A DNA stretch of 51,464 nt from an uncultured Prevotellaceae bacterium (GCA_900317305.1 ONGG01000017.1:1-51464), one strand, 5' to 3'. Positions 1 through 10,342 are shown, counted from the first letter of the stretch. The notes: generated from the sequence alone by a model not told the origin. Numbers and translations are program-made.

Positions 1-1782
<1,782 letters not shown>

Positions 1783-1889
1783 CCTGAGCAATCAGCCCGC
1801 AAAGCACTTCGTCAGGCTCAATGGCTGTTTGCTTTGGCAATGTCTGAATTTCTGTAACTTCTGAACTCCCTTCAATTGGGTAAGTGGGG

Positions 1890-3908
1890 TTAAAACCCTT
1901 TTTCGGTGATGGTGATACGCTTGACTGATTCACCCGGGGTGGTGTCGGCCTCACGGGGGAAGTAGATGGGCATATCCTTTTGTATGGGCAGGATGCGCAA
2001 CTCAAGTCGGGCACAGTCGGCGGGAAGTCGCCATAGCCCCATGAGGAAGGGGCGACCATTGTAGAAGTTGTCGGCCACCAACCGCCCGTCGGCATACAGA
2101 CGGGCGCAATCGCCTTGGTAGTTGATGGTGAGCAGTCCGCTCCGCTCTTTGGGCAGGTCGATGGTATAGACGGCTGCGGCCTCAAAGTCCTCGTCAGTCG
2201 GTTCCTCAGCCACCTTGTTCACACCGATGGAGATGGTGCGCCGTGCACCAGCCTCCTGCTGTTTTTGGTAATTCACTATCTTAGGAGCCTCAGCAGGTGC
2301 TTCCTTCGGCAGGAAGAGCCGCTCGGCCTGTTCGGAGGTGAGCAGGAAGATGTTGCCGACGACAGGACGCTCCGTGCCCAGCGGTTTCAAGTTGCGCAGG
2401 GTCTTGCCATTCTCCAAGGCAATGGTCGTGGGAACGCCCTTGACCTGCTCCATGTAGATTTTACCATCGCGCTTCGCTATCAGTTGTGCCGTAGCATAAC
2501 GGATGCCATCTATATTGACGGGGAAGATGCACATGGTGCCGGCCGGGATAGTCAGCCTCGGCAGTCTTACGCCACATGCCTCCAACTGCACATTACGTTT
2601 AGTGGAAAGGTTTTGCAGGCGCTCGTAGTTGTTGATAAAGATAAAGCCGCTGTTATTCTTTGAGCGGTACGACCATCGGAGGAACGAGTCATCGCCTTTG
2701 GGGATGTCCTGCCGACAGGGGAAGGAGGCTTCCATCGGAGCCAGCATCTCGCCCCAGTCGTGCAAAAACAGATGCAGTTTCCTCAACATATAGTAATGCG
2801 GGTTCTTTTGTCCGAACTCACCGAGAGGAGCCTGGAAGTCATAGTTTTTCACAGGCATGTCGTTGTAGTTCGTGGCCGGTGTGCGTTGCATCTCGTTGAG
2901 CCATGCCTTGCCATCCGGATTCGTACCGCCATGATACATATAATAGCCCAAGAGATTGGAGCCACTGCCGAGTTTTACGATGGCCATAGAGTAGGCATCC
3001 TCAGGATAGACAAAAGGCCGGCGGTGGTAGGCAGCCATCATGCCTCCACCCAGTTCGCAGGTGAAATAGGGATATTGCTCATCACCCTCGTTCAGTTTTT
3101 CCCTCTGCTCGCCCAACTGCTCGGTTGCGATGGCTGTCGAGGAACGGAACGCACGGAAGTTGAACGCCTTGTAATAATTGCCCGCGGTCTCCTCAAGAGA
3201 GCGCTCCCAGAAGCCGTCGGCATAGTCGCCATAGAGGGGGATCATCTCACCGAAGGGCACCGGTGAACTCAGTTCCGGCCAACCCGTGCGAGTGTAGAAA
3301 GGCAGGTCGAAACCTATCTCCTGGGAAATCTTTTTCAGCCGCATCAGATAGGACCCTGAGCCACGGTATTCATTGTCGTACTGACAGGCAATGACCGGTC
3401 CGCCGTCTTTCCATTGCAGTCCCTGCACCTGTGTGAAAATCTGGCGGTATAGCCGTTCCACGTACTTGAGGAATCCAGGGTCCTCCGAACGCATCTTGCA
3501 GCCTTTGGCAAACATCCAGTCGGGGATACCGCCACAGCGCGCCTCACCATGGCAGAATGGACCTACACGAAGCACCACGGGCAACTGCTCTGCCTGACAG
3601 ACCTCCAGGAACTGCCGCAGGTTGCGCTGGCCGCTCCAGTCGAAAACGCCCTCAGTTTCCTCGATATGATTCCAGAACACATAGCACGCAATGACCGTCA
3701 CCCCACCCTCTTTCATCTTCCTTACTTCATCTGCCCATTCTGCAGCAGGAATACGCGAATAGTGCACCTCGCCCATCACCGGACAAACACGACGTCCGTC
3801 GAACATCAGACTATACTTGTCCCATGAAATCGCCTGTACCTGATGTACCTGACTGTGCGACGACAGGCTGAAACCAATTGCCAACAACAATAACAGAATG
3901 CTTCTCAT
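1890..3908 (-). CDS. Secreted GH35 beta-galactosidase
   Basis: This 672-residue protein has an N-terminal signal peptide (LLLLLAIGFSLSSHSQ), so it is exported, probably to the periplasm. The GH35 barrel runs from about residue 30 to 350. It shows the family motif GPFCHGEARCGG, the acid/base E180 in QYDNEYRGSG (usual form ENEYG) and the likely nucleophile E285 in FTCELGGG. MYHGGTNPD near residue 345 matches the family FHGGTN motif. The C-terminal 300 residues are beta-rich accessory domains. It ends about 108 bp from the convergent GH2 beta-galactosidase. The start ATG gives a clean signal peptide. Residues around the acid/base vary from the consensus, so specificity may be for a branched or modified galactan rather than lactose. 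Confidence 0.92.
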   Translation of the reverse strand: MRSILLLLLAIGFSLSSHSQVHQVQAISWDKYSLMFDGRRVCPVMGEVHYSRIPAAEWADEVRKMKEGGVTVIACYVFWNHIEETEGVFDWSGQRNLRQFLEVCQAEQLPVVLRVGPFCHGEARCGGIPDWMFAKGCKMRSEDPGFLKYVERLYRQIFTQVQGLQWKDGGPVIACQYDNEYRGSGSYLMRLKKISQEIGFDLPFYTRTGWPELSSPVPFGEMIPLYGDYADGFWERSLEETAGNYYKAFNFRAFRSSTAIATEQLGEQREKLNEGDEQYPYFTCELGGGMMAAYHRRPFVYPEDAYSMAIVKLGSGSNLLGYYMYHGGTNPDGKAWLNEMQRTPATNYNDMPVKNYDFQAPLGEFGQKNPHYYMLRKLHLFLHDWGEMLAPMEASFPCRQDIPKGDDSFLRWSYRSKNNSGFIFINNYERLQNLSTKRNVQLEACGVRLPRLTIPAGTMCIFPVNIDGIRYATAQLIAKRDGKIYMEQVKGVPTTIALENGKTLRNLKPLGTERPVVGNIFLLTSEQAERLFLPKEAPAEAPKIVNYQKQQEAGARRTISIGVNKVAEEPTDEDFEAAAVYTIDLPKERSGLLTINYQGDCARLYADGRLVADNFYNGRPFLMGLWRLPADCARLELRILPIQKDMPIYFPREADTTPGESVKRITITEKGF

Positions 3909-3987
3909 TATTTCTACGAATTAACAGATACAATAATACATTTTCGGCAAATTGAATTTCCAAAATTCTTTTGGTGTTGGTTGGGTT

Positions 3988-4386
3988 TCAACCTATACCC
4001 AACAACTCAATTTCAAATATCAGAGTAGAGCCACCCGGAATGCCTGGTTGGGAGAATTTCCCATAGCCCATCTCGGCAGGGATATAAACCTCCCATTTAT
4101 CACCGATATGCATGTGCTGCATGGCGATGATCCAGCCCTCGATAAGGTCACTGAGACGATAAGCCAGGGGCACACCACCACGGCTGCTGTCAAACTGCTT
4201 TCCGTTGATGGTCCTGCCCGTATAGTGTGCCGTGACGATGCTGCGTGCAGTAGGTTGGGCACTCGACTGGTCTCCCTCACTCAGAACCCTGTAGTAGATA
4301 CCTTTGGGCAGTGCCTTCACGCCTTCTTCCTTGGACTTTGCTATCAGCCAGTCCTTGTTTTCTTGTATATATGCTCTCTTGTTCAT
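3988..4386 (-). CDS. FKBP-type peptidyl-prolyl cis-trans isomerase
   Basis: This 132-residue protein has no signal peptide and catalyses proline isomerisation during protein folding. Residues about 1-40 form a charged helical segment (NKDWLIAKSKEEG). The FKBP fold follows, with typical stretches VTAHYTGRTINGKQFDSS, LIEGWIIAMQHMHIGDKW and PAEMGYG, ending in the beta strand LIFEIELLGI. The PG-rich loop (QPGIPGGS) before the last strand is usual for the family. It lies just downstream of a GNAT acetyltransferase on the same strand with a 21-bp gap, so the two may be cotranscribed. Confidence 0.93.
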   Translation of the reverse strand: MNKRAYIQENKDWLIAKSKEEGVKALPKGIYYRVLSEGDQSSAQPTARSIVTAHYTGRTINGKQFDSSRGGVPLAYRLSDLIEGWIIAMQHMHIGDKWEVYIPAEMGYGKFSQPGIPGGSTLIFEIELLGIG

Positions 4387-4407
4387 ATTTTTCCGTTATT
4401 CGTTCAA

Positions 4408-4998
4408 TTAGCAATTATCCGATTTCTGGCTTCGCTTCGGCATAATGACTTTTCGGAAAACGAACATTTCGTCATCTTCGCTCCAGTTGTCTGATTCTTC
4501 CTCGGGCACGGCAGGACCATGGAAATGCCTGTTCCAGAACTCCACAATCTGGAAACCACAACGGTTGACGTAGAAATGAATGTTACGTTTCTCAAAATAG
4601 GGTGTGATGGTTTCCCAAACACGAATCTCTGGATGGAGCTTCTCAACGGCTTTCCATGCAGCCTGTCCGATACCGTGGCTGTGGACATCGGGTGAAACGA
4701 AAAGCAACTCCAGTTCACCCTTTCCTGCTTTTTTGTCGATGCTCAATACCACGCCGCCTACGTATTTGCCATCTTGAACAATGCGGTATGCTTCGGCGTT
4801 CTCTCCATCGATGCAGCGCTCAATCGTGCCTCGTGAGATTACTTCTGAACCCTCCTCGGTGCAGTCGTCGCGCATGCCAAATTCGATTTGGGCTCCATAT
4901 CGGAATGCCCATTGATTGTCCTTGATAAACTGCTCCCTGTCATTCTCTTGTAAAAGAGCAAGGGATATATCCAGTCTGTTGTCGTTTTTGCCGCTCAT
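4408..4998 (-). CDS. GNAT family N-acetyltransferase
   Basis: This 196-residue cytoplasmic protein carries the acetyl-CoA binding motif A of the GNAT fold as LLFVSPDVHSHGIGQAAW (about residues 113-130), followed by the usual beta strand and helix with a Cys-Gly turn (RCGFQIVEFW). The N-terminal 70 residues are more variable and probably bind the acceptor. The acceptor cannot be deduced from sequence. It sits between a PNPOx-fold gene upstream and an FKBP gene downstream, all on the minus strand, in a run of small stress or housekeeping genes. Confidence 0.88.
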   Translation of the reverse strand: MSGKNDNRLDISLALLQENDREQFIKDNQWAFRYGAQIEFGMRDDCTEEGSEVISRGTIERCIDGENAEAYRIVQDGKYVGGVVLSIDKKAGKGELELLFVSPDVHSHGIGQAAWKAVEKLHPEIRVWETITPYFEKRNIHFYVNRCGFQIVEFWNRHFHGPAVPEEESDNWSEDDEMFVFRKVIMPKRSQKSDNC

Positions 4999-5030
4999 CT
5001 GAATTAGATTATATTTTCCAAAAATTCGAC

Positions 5031-5522
5031 CTATCCGTTTGTCTTCGTCAATTCAAGGGCCTTCTTGCCTGTCAGATGCTCAATCTCCATACACAGCACC
5101 AACATTCGATGGAGGCCCTTGTCTATTTCCTTTTGCAGTGCCTCATCTTGGTTGGGGTTATAGCGGTTGCCCAGCAATCGGGCCGCCTCCAGTTTCTCTG
5201 TCTCATCCTCTATGATATGGATGCGCCCGAAAGCAATGACGCTGCGGAAAAAAGTGGTATATTGCTCGCCATGCACCTCGTCTTGGTCGATCACACAGAA
5301 GGAAGCCTTGTCGCAGTTGCTGACAGCATCCACCTTATGACCGCTCAAAGCACTATGGAAAAAGAGTTTCCCATCATGATACACAAAACTAATAGGCACG
5401 GCGTATGGGTAGCCGCCATCGCCGAGAAGGGCGAGTGTGCCCGATGTGGCTTTTTCGAGTATGGAGATACTCTCCGACTCGGCCAATTGCTGCCGTTTGC
5501 GGCGCATTTCTCTGAATTGCAT
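5031..5522 (-). CDS. Pyridoxamine 5'-phosphate oxidase-fold flavoprotein (NimA-like)
   Basis: This 163-residue protein has the split-barrel FMN-binding fold seen in the nitroimidazole-resistance (Nim) and related PNPOx families. Recognisable parts are the N-terminal helix (MRRKRQQLAESE), GTLALLGDGGYPYAVPIS, the strand LFFHSALSGHKVDAV and the distal motif SVIAFGRIHII. Family members bind FMN and reduce small molecules or bind haem; the substrate here is unknown. The start of this gene is 1 bp from the stop of the SMR transporter upstream, indicating one operon. Nim activity itself is not proven by sequence because many homologues lack it. Confidence 0.85.
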   Translation of the reverse strand: MQFREMRRKRQQLAESESISILEKATSGTLALLGDGGYPYAVPISFVYHDGKLFFHSALSGHKVDAVSNCDKASFCVIDQDEVHGEQYTTFFRSVIAFGRIHIIEDETEKLEAARLLGNRYNPNQDEALQKEIDKGLHRMLVLCMEIEHLTGKKALELTKTNG

Positions 5523-5523
5523 G

Positions 5524-5847
5524 TTACGAAATGGTTTTAAGTCCTATAATCGACAAGATGAGCGTGGTAAGGAAAAACAACCGCCAGAATGTGGCAGGCT
5601 CCTTGAAAATGAAAATGCCTATAAGCACCGCTCCAACCGCACCTATGCCAGTCCATACGGGATAAGCTGTGCCGATAGGCAACACTTCCGTGGCTTTTGC
5701 CAAGAGAATGGCACTGAGAATATAGAAAACGCCGAAGGCTGTAATCCATGTATACCATTCCATACCACTGATTCCCTTGGCTCGTCCAAGACAATAGGCG
5801 AAAGCCACCTCGCAAAGACCTGCCAATATCAAAATAATCCAATGCAT
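5524..5847 (-). CDS. sugE: SMR family exporter, SugE/Gdx-like
   Basis: A 107-residue protein with four predicted transmembrane helices. I chose the internal ATG at 5847 (MHWIILILAG) because it begins directly in helix 1; the longer frame to 5892 adds a polar tail unusual for the family and overlaps the promoter. E13 in AGLCEVAF is the conserved substrate/proton-coupling glutamate. The helix-3 segment GTAYPVWTGIGAVGA resembles SugE/Gdx guanidinium exporters more than EmrE multidrug exporters. It is followed by the PNPOx-fold gene with a 1-bp gap. I saw no guanidine riboswitch in its leader, which would be only about 25 nt long. Confidence 0.88.
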   Translation of the reverse strand: MHWIILILAGLCEVAFAYCLGRAKGISGMEWYTWITAFGVFYILSAILLAKATEVLPIGTAYPVWTGIGAVGAVLIGIFIFKEPATFWRLFFLTTLILSIIGLKTIS

Positions 5848-5878
5848 GTCGTGAAATCCCGATTTATCTGTTTGCGTA

Positions 5879-5886
5879 CAAAGATA
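5879..5886 (-). promoter_or_regulatory. Bacteroidetes-type -7 element for the sugE operon
   Basis: On the minus strand the sequence reads TATCTTTG, matching the Bacteroidetes sigma factor -7 element TAnnTTTG, about 30 bp before the chosen sugE start. No clear TTTG lies 19-20 bp upstream, so the promoter is tentative. It supports the shorter SugE start, since the element lies inside the longer frame. Confidence 0.5.
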
Positions 5887-5970
5887 CGACATTTTCCGGA
5901 AATATGCCGTTACAATCCATAAGTACTGAAAAAAAGATCAGCATTCCTACGTTTTGCAACCTCATGTGAC

Positions 5971-6005
5971 AGGTACTTGATTGCTGAAAAAACAATCAAG
6001 TACCT
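5971..6005. terminator. Inverted-repeat terminator
   Basis: A perfect 13-bp stem (AGGTACTTGATTG paired with CAATCAAGTACCT) encloses a 9-base A-rich loop. It lies between the sugE operon promoter and the decayed gene ending at 6044. A bidirectional or minus-strand terminator for the genes entering from the right is the simplest reading; there is no long U-tract. Confidence 0.65.
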
Positions 6006-6043
6006 ATCTCACTGGTTCTCCTCTGGCACTCTTTTGTCTCAAA

Positions 6044-6296
6044 CTAAAGCGTCCGTTTGTTCTGTCTGATGCTTGTCAGCTCGTCCATGTCGAAGTGTTC
6101 GATGTCATAACGGAGGGTTTCGAGAATCTGGGGTTTCCGTTTCAGGAAGTCGGGGCCTATGAGATTCATCGACGAGGTGTGGTGGGTGTTCAGTTCGCAG
6201 TCGCAGGTGAGCAGTTCGAGGAAGGTGTGCCTGTCAGAGCACTTTTGCGTCTTTCGATGCCACCTCGCTGATGATTTCGTCAATGTGTTCCTTCAT
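6044..6296 (-). pseudogene. Unidentified small gene, apparently frameshifted
   Basis: On the minus strand an ATG at 6296 opens a frame (MKEHIDEIISEVASKDAKVL) that stops at 6234. A second overlapping frame continues to 6044 with a protein-like composition (FLELLTCDCELNTHH, then FLKRKPQILETLRYDIEHFD). Joined by one frameshift near 6235-6255 they would make a protein of about 83 residues. The ATG overlaps the end of another short open stretch (stop within ACATGA), as in an operon, but only about 20 codons of that upstream frame remain. I do not recognise the family. It could also be two chance ORFs. Confidence 0.35.
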
Positions 6297-6369
6297 GTTT
6301 TATCATTTCTCTTTTCGTCGAACCGTTTTATCAGTTCTGCCCCGTTACGCTCCTGTATGATTCAACAAG

Positions 6370-6820
6370 TTATTTGGTGATTTCAGCTATCCACAGGAAT
6401 AGTTCATCGAGGGCATAATCGCCGCTATGCGGACGGTTCCAAGCCAAGAGGAAGTTCACGTCCTTGCCCGCATTCTGAAGTTTGGTGGCGAAATTGACGG
6501 GTACGGGGAAGGCCGTGTCGCGGTCGCGTGCTCCGTGACGGATGTACCAATGTGGAGCAACCGTTGTCTTTCCGTCGCCAATAAATGTCATGGGGTTCAT
6601 CAGTCGCACGTTCTGGCGGATGGCATCGCTAATGGTGGCATTGTTTTTCTGGGCAGTGAAATCTGTGAAATTCACACTGCCGCCAGTCCAGTCGCCGAAC
6701 TCCTCATTCTCTCCGCTGGCATTGTTGACGCCCTCTATCTTGCTGTCGAAGGCTGGAACACCCTTCAGAGCTTCAGGAATATTGTTACCCTTCAAGCCGT
6801 GTGACTGCCGCTGTCATACG
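6370..6820 (-). pseudogene. Tannase-like (subtype B) C-terminal remnant
   Basis: The open frame (about 141 codons from a TTG, with a TGA 12 codons upstream) matches the C-terminus of subtype-B tannase/esterase alpha/beta hydrolases: HWYIRHGARDRDTAF, FPVPVNFATKLQNAG and the terminal catalytic-histidine region AWNRPHSGDYALDEL. The signal peptide, nucleophile serine region and most of the hydrolase domain are absent. An in-frame TGA at about 6813 precedes SHGLKGNNIPEAL, so this is a fragment left by deletion, not a start-site error. It lies just downstream of a secreted beta-helix-like gene on the same strand, in a different frame. Confidence 0.75.
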
Positions 6821-6847
6821 TTTCGTATCACGGCGACGGCTCTGCTC

Positions 6848-8248
6848 TCACTCGTTCGTCATTTCACTGCCGTCCACAAACAGCCGGTGTCCGTTAGTTT
6901 TGATACGCCCCGCATCACCTTTCAGCGATGTAATGTAAGTGTCGGCCGTTAAAGTCCAGGTGCAGTCATCTCCTAAAGTCACATGCACAATTCCCGTTTC
7001 TTTAGAGACGGTGTCTCCAGCCGCATTGGTGATGTTGCCGCCTATACAACCGTTGAAAGTGGAACCGTCGGCCAATGTCAGTGTCAGTTCCGAGTCACTT
7101 CCCACTAAGATGGTGCCCTCCAACTGCTGGCGGCTCACGTTAAGCGTGGCTTTGTTTGTCGCACCCTGCCATCCGTCGGCACACACGGACAGCAGCACTT
7201 TTGCAGGATCATCGTTCACCAGTTTCACACCGTTCAGCGAGATGATGGCGTTGGTGTTGGTCACATGAAAGAGATGTCCCTGTCGGTTGGTCAGCGAGCC
7301 GCCGTTCATGGTGAAATGCGAGTTGCCGCTGTCGGCATCGCCAGAAAACGACTGGTAAATCATGATGGCATCGAGAAACTGGGCATGACCGTTACGTTGC
7401 GTGTTGCTCACCGTCATCAGGCAGTTGTTCAGCGTAATGCTGTTCTTGCCCTCAATGCATACGCCCTCCGACTTGTTGGAGGTAAGCATGGCGTCTGTCA
7501 CAGTGACATCGGCGGTAGAGTAGATGACAGGTGACCCAAGTCCGTTGCTCGTATAACTGCCGCCCTCTACGGTCACTACTCCGCCTCCACGGTCGGTGCG
7601 AATGGGGGCCGATGACCTTCCGCTGGTGTTCACTGTCAGGTTTTTAGCTTTCATCACACCTCCTCCAGTGGTCATGATACCTCCTGAACCATCACCTGTG
7701 GTAGTGATTTTTGTGTCCTCGATGACGACTGTGGTGCCATCACCTTGTCCGCCGTTATGTCCGCCATTGCCTCCGTATGAGAACACGCCATTGGCACCCG
7801 TACCATCGCTGGTTATCATGCCGCCCTTGATGGTCGTGGTGCTCCCGCCCTTGACAAGCAGGGCGGCATTCACGCCGTAAAAACTGCAGTTGTCACCACC
7901 GTCTGAACTTCCTGTCTTACTGATCGTAGGCTGGAAGATATTCACTGCCTCCTTGGTGGATATCAGCAGTGCACTTTCTTCCGTCTTTTCACTCTGGTAT
8001 GTCTTTCCCGTTTCTGTGGCTTTCGTCGTGAGTTCAGTAGCCCCGGAATATTTGATGTCCGTTTGGCGTGAGCCTGGTACACCGGGCTTTCCCATCCCAG
8101 GAGGCCTTCCTGGCCTTCCACCATGCAGTGGGCGTCCTGGAACTTCCCCACGTGGCCGATCGCCCTGGGGTTGTTGTGTTTCAACCTGCGCAGAGACAAT
8201 CTGCAAAAAAACTATTGCCAAAAGGCAAACAAAAACTATCTTTCTCAT
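6848..8248 (-). CDS. Secreted beta-helix-like Gly/Thr/Ser-rich protein
   Basis: I place the start at 8248 (MRKIVFVCLLAIVFL) because it opens a signal peptide ending near SAQ; the ATG at 8260 adds MTTT and is possible. Residues about 25-60 are rich in Gly, Pro and Arg (RPLHGGRPGRPPGMGKPG). The rest is a run of short beta-type repeats with TIKGGMI, VVIEDTKI, VTVEGGSY and ITLNNCLM-like rungs, typical of right-handed beta-helix or carbohydrate-binding surface proteins. No catalytic motif is visible. The neighbouring tannase fragment suggests the pair once belonged to a plant-polymer-related unit. Function unknown. Confidence 0.8.
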   Translation of the reverse strand: MRKIVFVCLLAIVFLQIVSAQVETQQPQGDRPRGEVPGRPLHGGRPGRPPGMGKPGVPGSRQTDIKYSGATELTTKATETGKTYQSEKTEESALLISTKEAVNIFQPTISKTGSSDGGDNCSFYGVNAALLVKGGSTTTIKGGMITSDGTGANGVFSYGGNGGHNGGQGDGTTVVIEDTKITTTGDGSGGIMTTGGGVMKAKNLTVNTSGRSSAPIRTDRGGGVVTVEGGSYTSNGLGSPVIYSTADVTVTDAMLTSNKSEGVCIEGKNSITLNNCLMTVSNTQRNGHAQFLDAIMIYQSFSGDADSGNSHFTMNGGSLTNRQGHLFHVTNTNAIISLNGVKLVNDDPAKVLLSVCADGWQGATNKATLNVSRQQLEGTILVGSDSELTLTLADGSTFNGCIGGNITNAAGDTVSKETGIVHVTLGDDCTWTLTADTYITSLKGDAGRIKTNGHRLFVDGSEMTNE

Positions 8249-8292
8249 TGTCGTTGTCAATTAATTGTGATTTTTTCGCTTTTTTTTCGTTG

Positions 8293-8323
8293 CAAAAATA
8301 GGCAGAAGAAGCATTTTACCAAA
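8293..8323 (-). promoter_or_regulatory. Bacteroidetes promoter for the beta-helix protein gene
   Basis: On the minus strand TTTG (8320-8323) and TATTTTTG (8293-8300) are separated by 19 bp, matching the Bacteroidetes -33/-7 consensus. The start codon at 8248 is about 45 bp downstream. Confidence 0.75.
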
Positions 8324-8532
8324 ATCTATTCAACGAGCAGCCTGATTTATTCCATGAAATCTAAGTTCAAGTATAGGATGGCACAGATCATACCATATGG
8401 GAGATAACCATTGATGTGTGTTGTTGTTTGAGGTAGAGGGTAACATTATCCAATACATCGTCTCGGATGGCGAGAACATGATGCGCACCACTTCGGAATC
8501 TTAAAAAAACAAAAAAGTGACCTTCCATAGCG
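8324..8532. other. Intergenic stretch with no intact gene
   Basis: Between the divergent promoters there is no gene-length ORF. A short plus-strand frame ending at the TAA near 8506 (FEVEGNIIQYIVSDGENMM) looks protein-like and may be the last codons of a lost gene, but it is only about 26 codons and I cannot assign it. Confidence 0.3.
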
Positions 8533-8563
8533 TTCGGAAAAACACTTATTTTTGTTAACTTTG
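8533..8563 (+). promoter_or_regulatory. Bacteroidetes promoter for the MFS gene
   Basis: TTCG (one mismatch to TTTG) at 8533-8536 and a perfect TAACTTTG at 8556-8563 are spaced by 19 bp. The start codon lies at 8751, giving an unusually long leader of about 185 nt. Confidence 0.75.
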
Positions 8564-8695
8564 CACTCGAAAGTGCACGAAGCAGTCACGCTTTTCCACT
8601 CGACCTTGGTCGATTGCCAACAAGGAAACGCAAGAAATGGAGACATTTTTCCTTTGCTTTTGCTTCATCGCAGCTTTTCAACACAGATAACGATA

Positions 8696-8745
8696 AGAGC
8701 CAGCTTGGTAGAGCTGGAGGGTCTGCCCCGAAAAGTACTCCGTAG
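8696..8745 (+). other. Structured leader segment before the MFS gene
   Basis: The leader RNA contains the perfect hairpin CCAGCT-TGGTAG-AGCTGG (8700-8717), followed by a GGG/CCC pair (GGGTCTGCCCC), and ends just before the start codon. The long leader and its structure suggest cis-regulation or translational control, but it matches no riboswitch class I can name. Confidence 0.3.
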
Positions 8746-8750
8746 TTTTT

Positions 8751-9944
8751 ATGAATAAGAATCATGGTGTATCTTTCAAGGTGACATCCTCCATTTTGTC
8801 AATGTCTCTGCTAACAGTGATGGCTGGTGCTGCCATAGCCCCGGCGCTCAACATCATAAGACTGCATTTCAATTATGTTCCCCACTTGCTGGTACAACTT
8901 ATTGTGAGCAGCCCAGCACTGTTCATCATCCTTACCAATTTGTTTTTCCTTCGCATAAGCAGGCGGTATGGCTCGCGGACTATCGCCATAACGGGATTGC
9001 TGCTTTATGTAGTCGCAGGAACAGGGTGCTATTTCACAGACAACATCTACACGCTGCTTTTTATGCGAGCGCTTCTGGGAGTCAGCGTGGGATTGGTCAT
9101 GCCACTGTCAACGGGTTTGTTGGCTTATTATTTCTCGCCGGAGCGGCAGGCGGGATTGATGGGTCTCTCAGCGGCAATGAACCAGATGGGAGGAGTCATA
9201 GCCACATTGTTGGCAGGATTGCTGGCCGACATAGCATGGAACTATGCATTTCTCGTCTATCTGCTGGGACTGATAGCGTTGGCCATGGTGTGGTGTTGGT
9301 TGCCTGATGCCAAGTTGTCATCAGAAACAAAGCGTGGCAAGCCATTTGAGCCGCGTCAGCTACTGAAGTATCACCCTTCTGTTATGGGAATGCTTTTGCT
9401 GATGATGATCTTCTTCATTTATCCTACCAACTTCGCAATCATTACGTCCCGGCTGACGGTACTTTCCTCCACTGTCATCACTATCATCATGGTGGGGCTT
9501 GATGTGGTGGCTTTCTTTGTGGGACTTGCCTTTGGAGGAGTGATGCACCGCTTCCGGCTCAGTGTGAAATATTTCGCTCCGCTGTCCTTCCTGGTGGGAT
9601 ATGTTTTTTTGCTTTTGCCTGAAAAGCAGACCCCATATTCAATTATATACATCTGTCTCGGCTCTGCCTTCATCGGCATTGCCACTGGCATCGGCGTTCC
9701 TTATCTGAACACCATCGCCAGCATCAAGGGAGGACGCAATTCAGCTACAACCGTGATGCCGCTCCTCTCTGCGGCCTTGTATCTTGGACAGTTCGTTTCA
9801 CCATTGGTGGTCTTGCCTCTTTCAGCAACCTTTTTCGGTGAAGATGATATGACAGCGCCCTATAAGACAGGTATCTTGCTCTGTTTGTTTCTGCTCCTGC
9901 AAGTATGGGCTACGCGGCATTACCAAAGCCTGCCTCCCAAATGA
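8751..9944 (+). CDS. Major facilitator superfamily transporter
   Basis: A 397-residue inner-membrane protein with about 12 hydrophobic helices in two halves joined by a charged loop (DAKLSSETKRGKPFEPR, about residues 186-202). The MFS loop 2-3 motif appears as RISRRYGSRT, and motif C-like glycines as SVGLVMPLSTGLLAYY. Closest in appearance are drug/metabolite efflux MFS proteins, but the substrate is not deducible. A small coiled-coil protein follows 32 bp downstream and probably shares the transcript, which ends at the terminator at 10303-10342. Confidence 0.9.
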   Translation: MNKNHGVSFKVTSSILSMSLLTVMAGAAIAPALNIIRLHFNYVPHLLVQLIVSSPALFIILTNLFFLRISRRYGSRTIAITGLLLYVVAGTGCYFTDNIYTLLFMRALLGVSVGLVMPLSTGLLAYYFSPERQAGLMGLSAAMNQMGGVIATLLAGLLADIAWNYAFLVYLLGLIALAMVWCWLPDAKLSSETKRGKPFEPRQLLKYHPSVMGMLLLMMIFFIYPTNFAIITSRLTVLSSTVITIIMVGLDVVAFFVGLAFGGVMHRFRLSVKYFAPLSFLVGYVFLLLPEKQTPYSIIYICLGSAFIGIATGIGVPYLNTIASIKGGRNSATTVMPLLSAALYLGQFVSPLVVLPLSATFFGEDDMTAPYKTGILLCLFLLLQVWATRHYQSLPPK

Positions 9945-9976
9945 CTTTTTTTTTTCAACTATAAAACCATCAAATC

Positions 9977-10288
9977 ATGTCAAAGACAGTAGAAATCCAG
10001 ATTGAGAAGAGCCGCGGCCTCATTGAAGGCCTGCGCCGTCATGTCAGAGAAATGGGTGAGCGTGGTGTCTCCTCCGATGAAATTAACGAGATGGAACAAG
10101 CCATCAAGATGTTGGAGGTAGCCAACACCGAAGTGGACCGCCTGCGAGGAGAACTCACCGCCAAGGTGAAAAACATGAACACCGTTATGGCTCGTGTGAA
10201 AGAGTCCTATGCCGAGAAGAAAAAGGCTCTGAAGGGCTATTATCCGCAGGAGCGCTGGATGGATTACGGCGTGCCTGACAAGCGCTGA
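9977..10288 (+). CDS. Small coiled-coil protein of unknown function
   Basis: A 103-residue cytoplasmic protein, almost wholly helical and charged, with heptad-like spacing (IEGLRRHVREMGERG, then MLEVANTEVDRLRGEL, then MNTVMARVKESYAEKKKAL). The tail GYYPQERWMDYGVPDKR breaks the helix. It follows the MFS gene closely and precedes a strong terminator, so it is the last gene of that unit. It has no motif that I can link to a function. Confidence 0.75.
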   Translation: MSKTVEIQIEKSRGLIEGLRRHVREMGERGVSSDEINEMEQAIKMLEVANTEVDRLRGELTAKVKNMNTVMARVKESYAEKKKALKGYYPQERWMDYGVPDKR

Positions 10289-10302
10289 CAATCTGGCAAG
10301 AT

Positions 10303-10342
10303 AAAAATCCGTGGCAGTCAAAGGTGACCGCCACGGATTTTT
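10303..10342. terminator. Bidirectional rho-independent terminator
   Basis: A 13-bp perfect stem (AAAAATCCGTGGC / GCCACGGATTTTT), extended inside the loop by GTCA/TGAC, is flanked by A and T runs on both sides. It sits 15 bp after the coiled-coil gene and also faces the end of the minus-strand aldo/keto reductase. Confidence 0.9.

Noticed and set aside
5848-5970. Guanidine riboswitch upstream of the SugE/Gdx-like gene
   Set aside because: None of the conserved guanidine riboswitch segments was seen, and the inferred leader is too short.
8696-8745. tRNA or tRNA-like element (CAGCTTGGTAGAGC resembles a D-arm)
   Set aside because: No anticodon arm, T-arm (GGTTCGA) or acceptor stem can be built around it.
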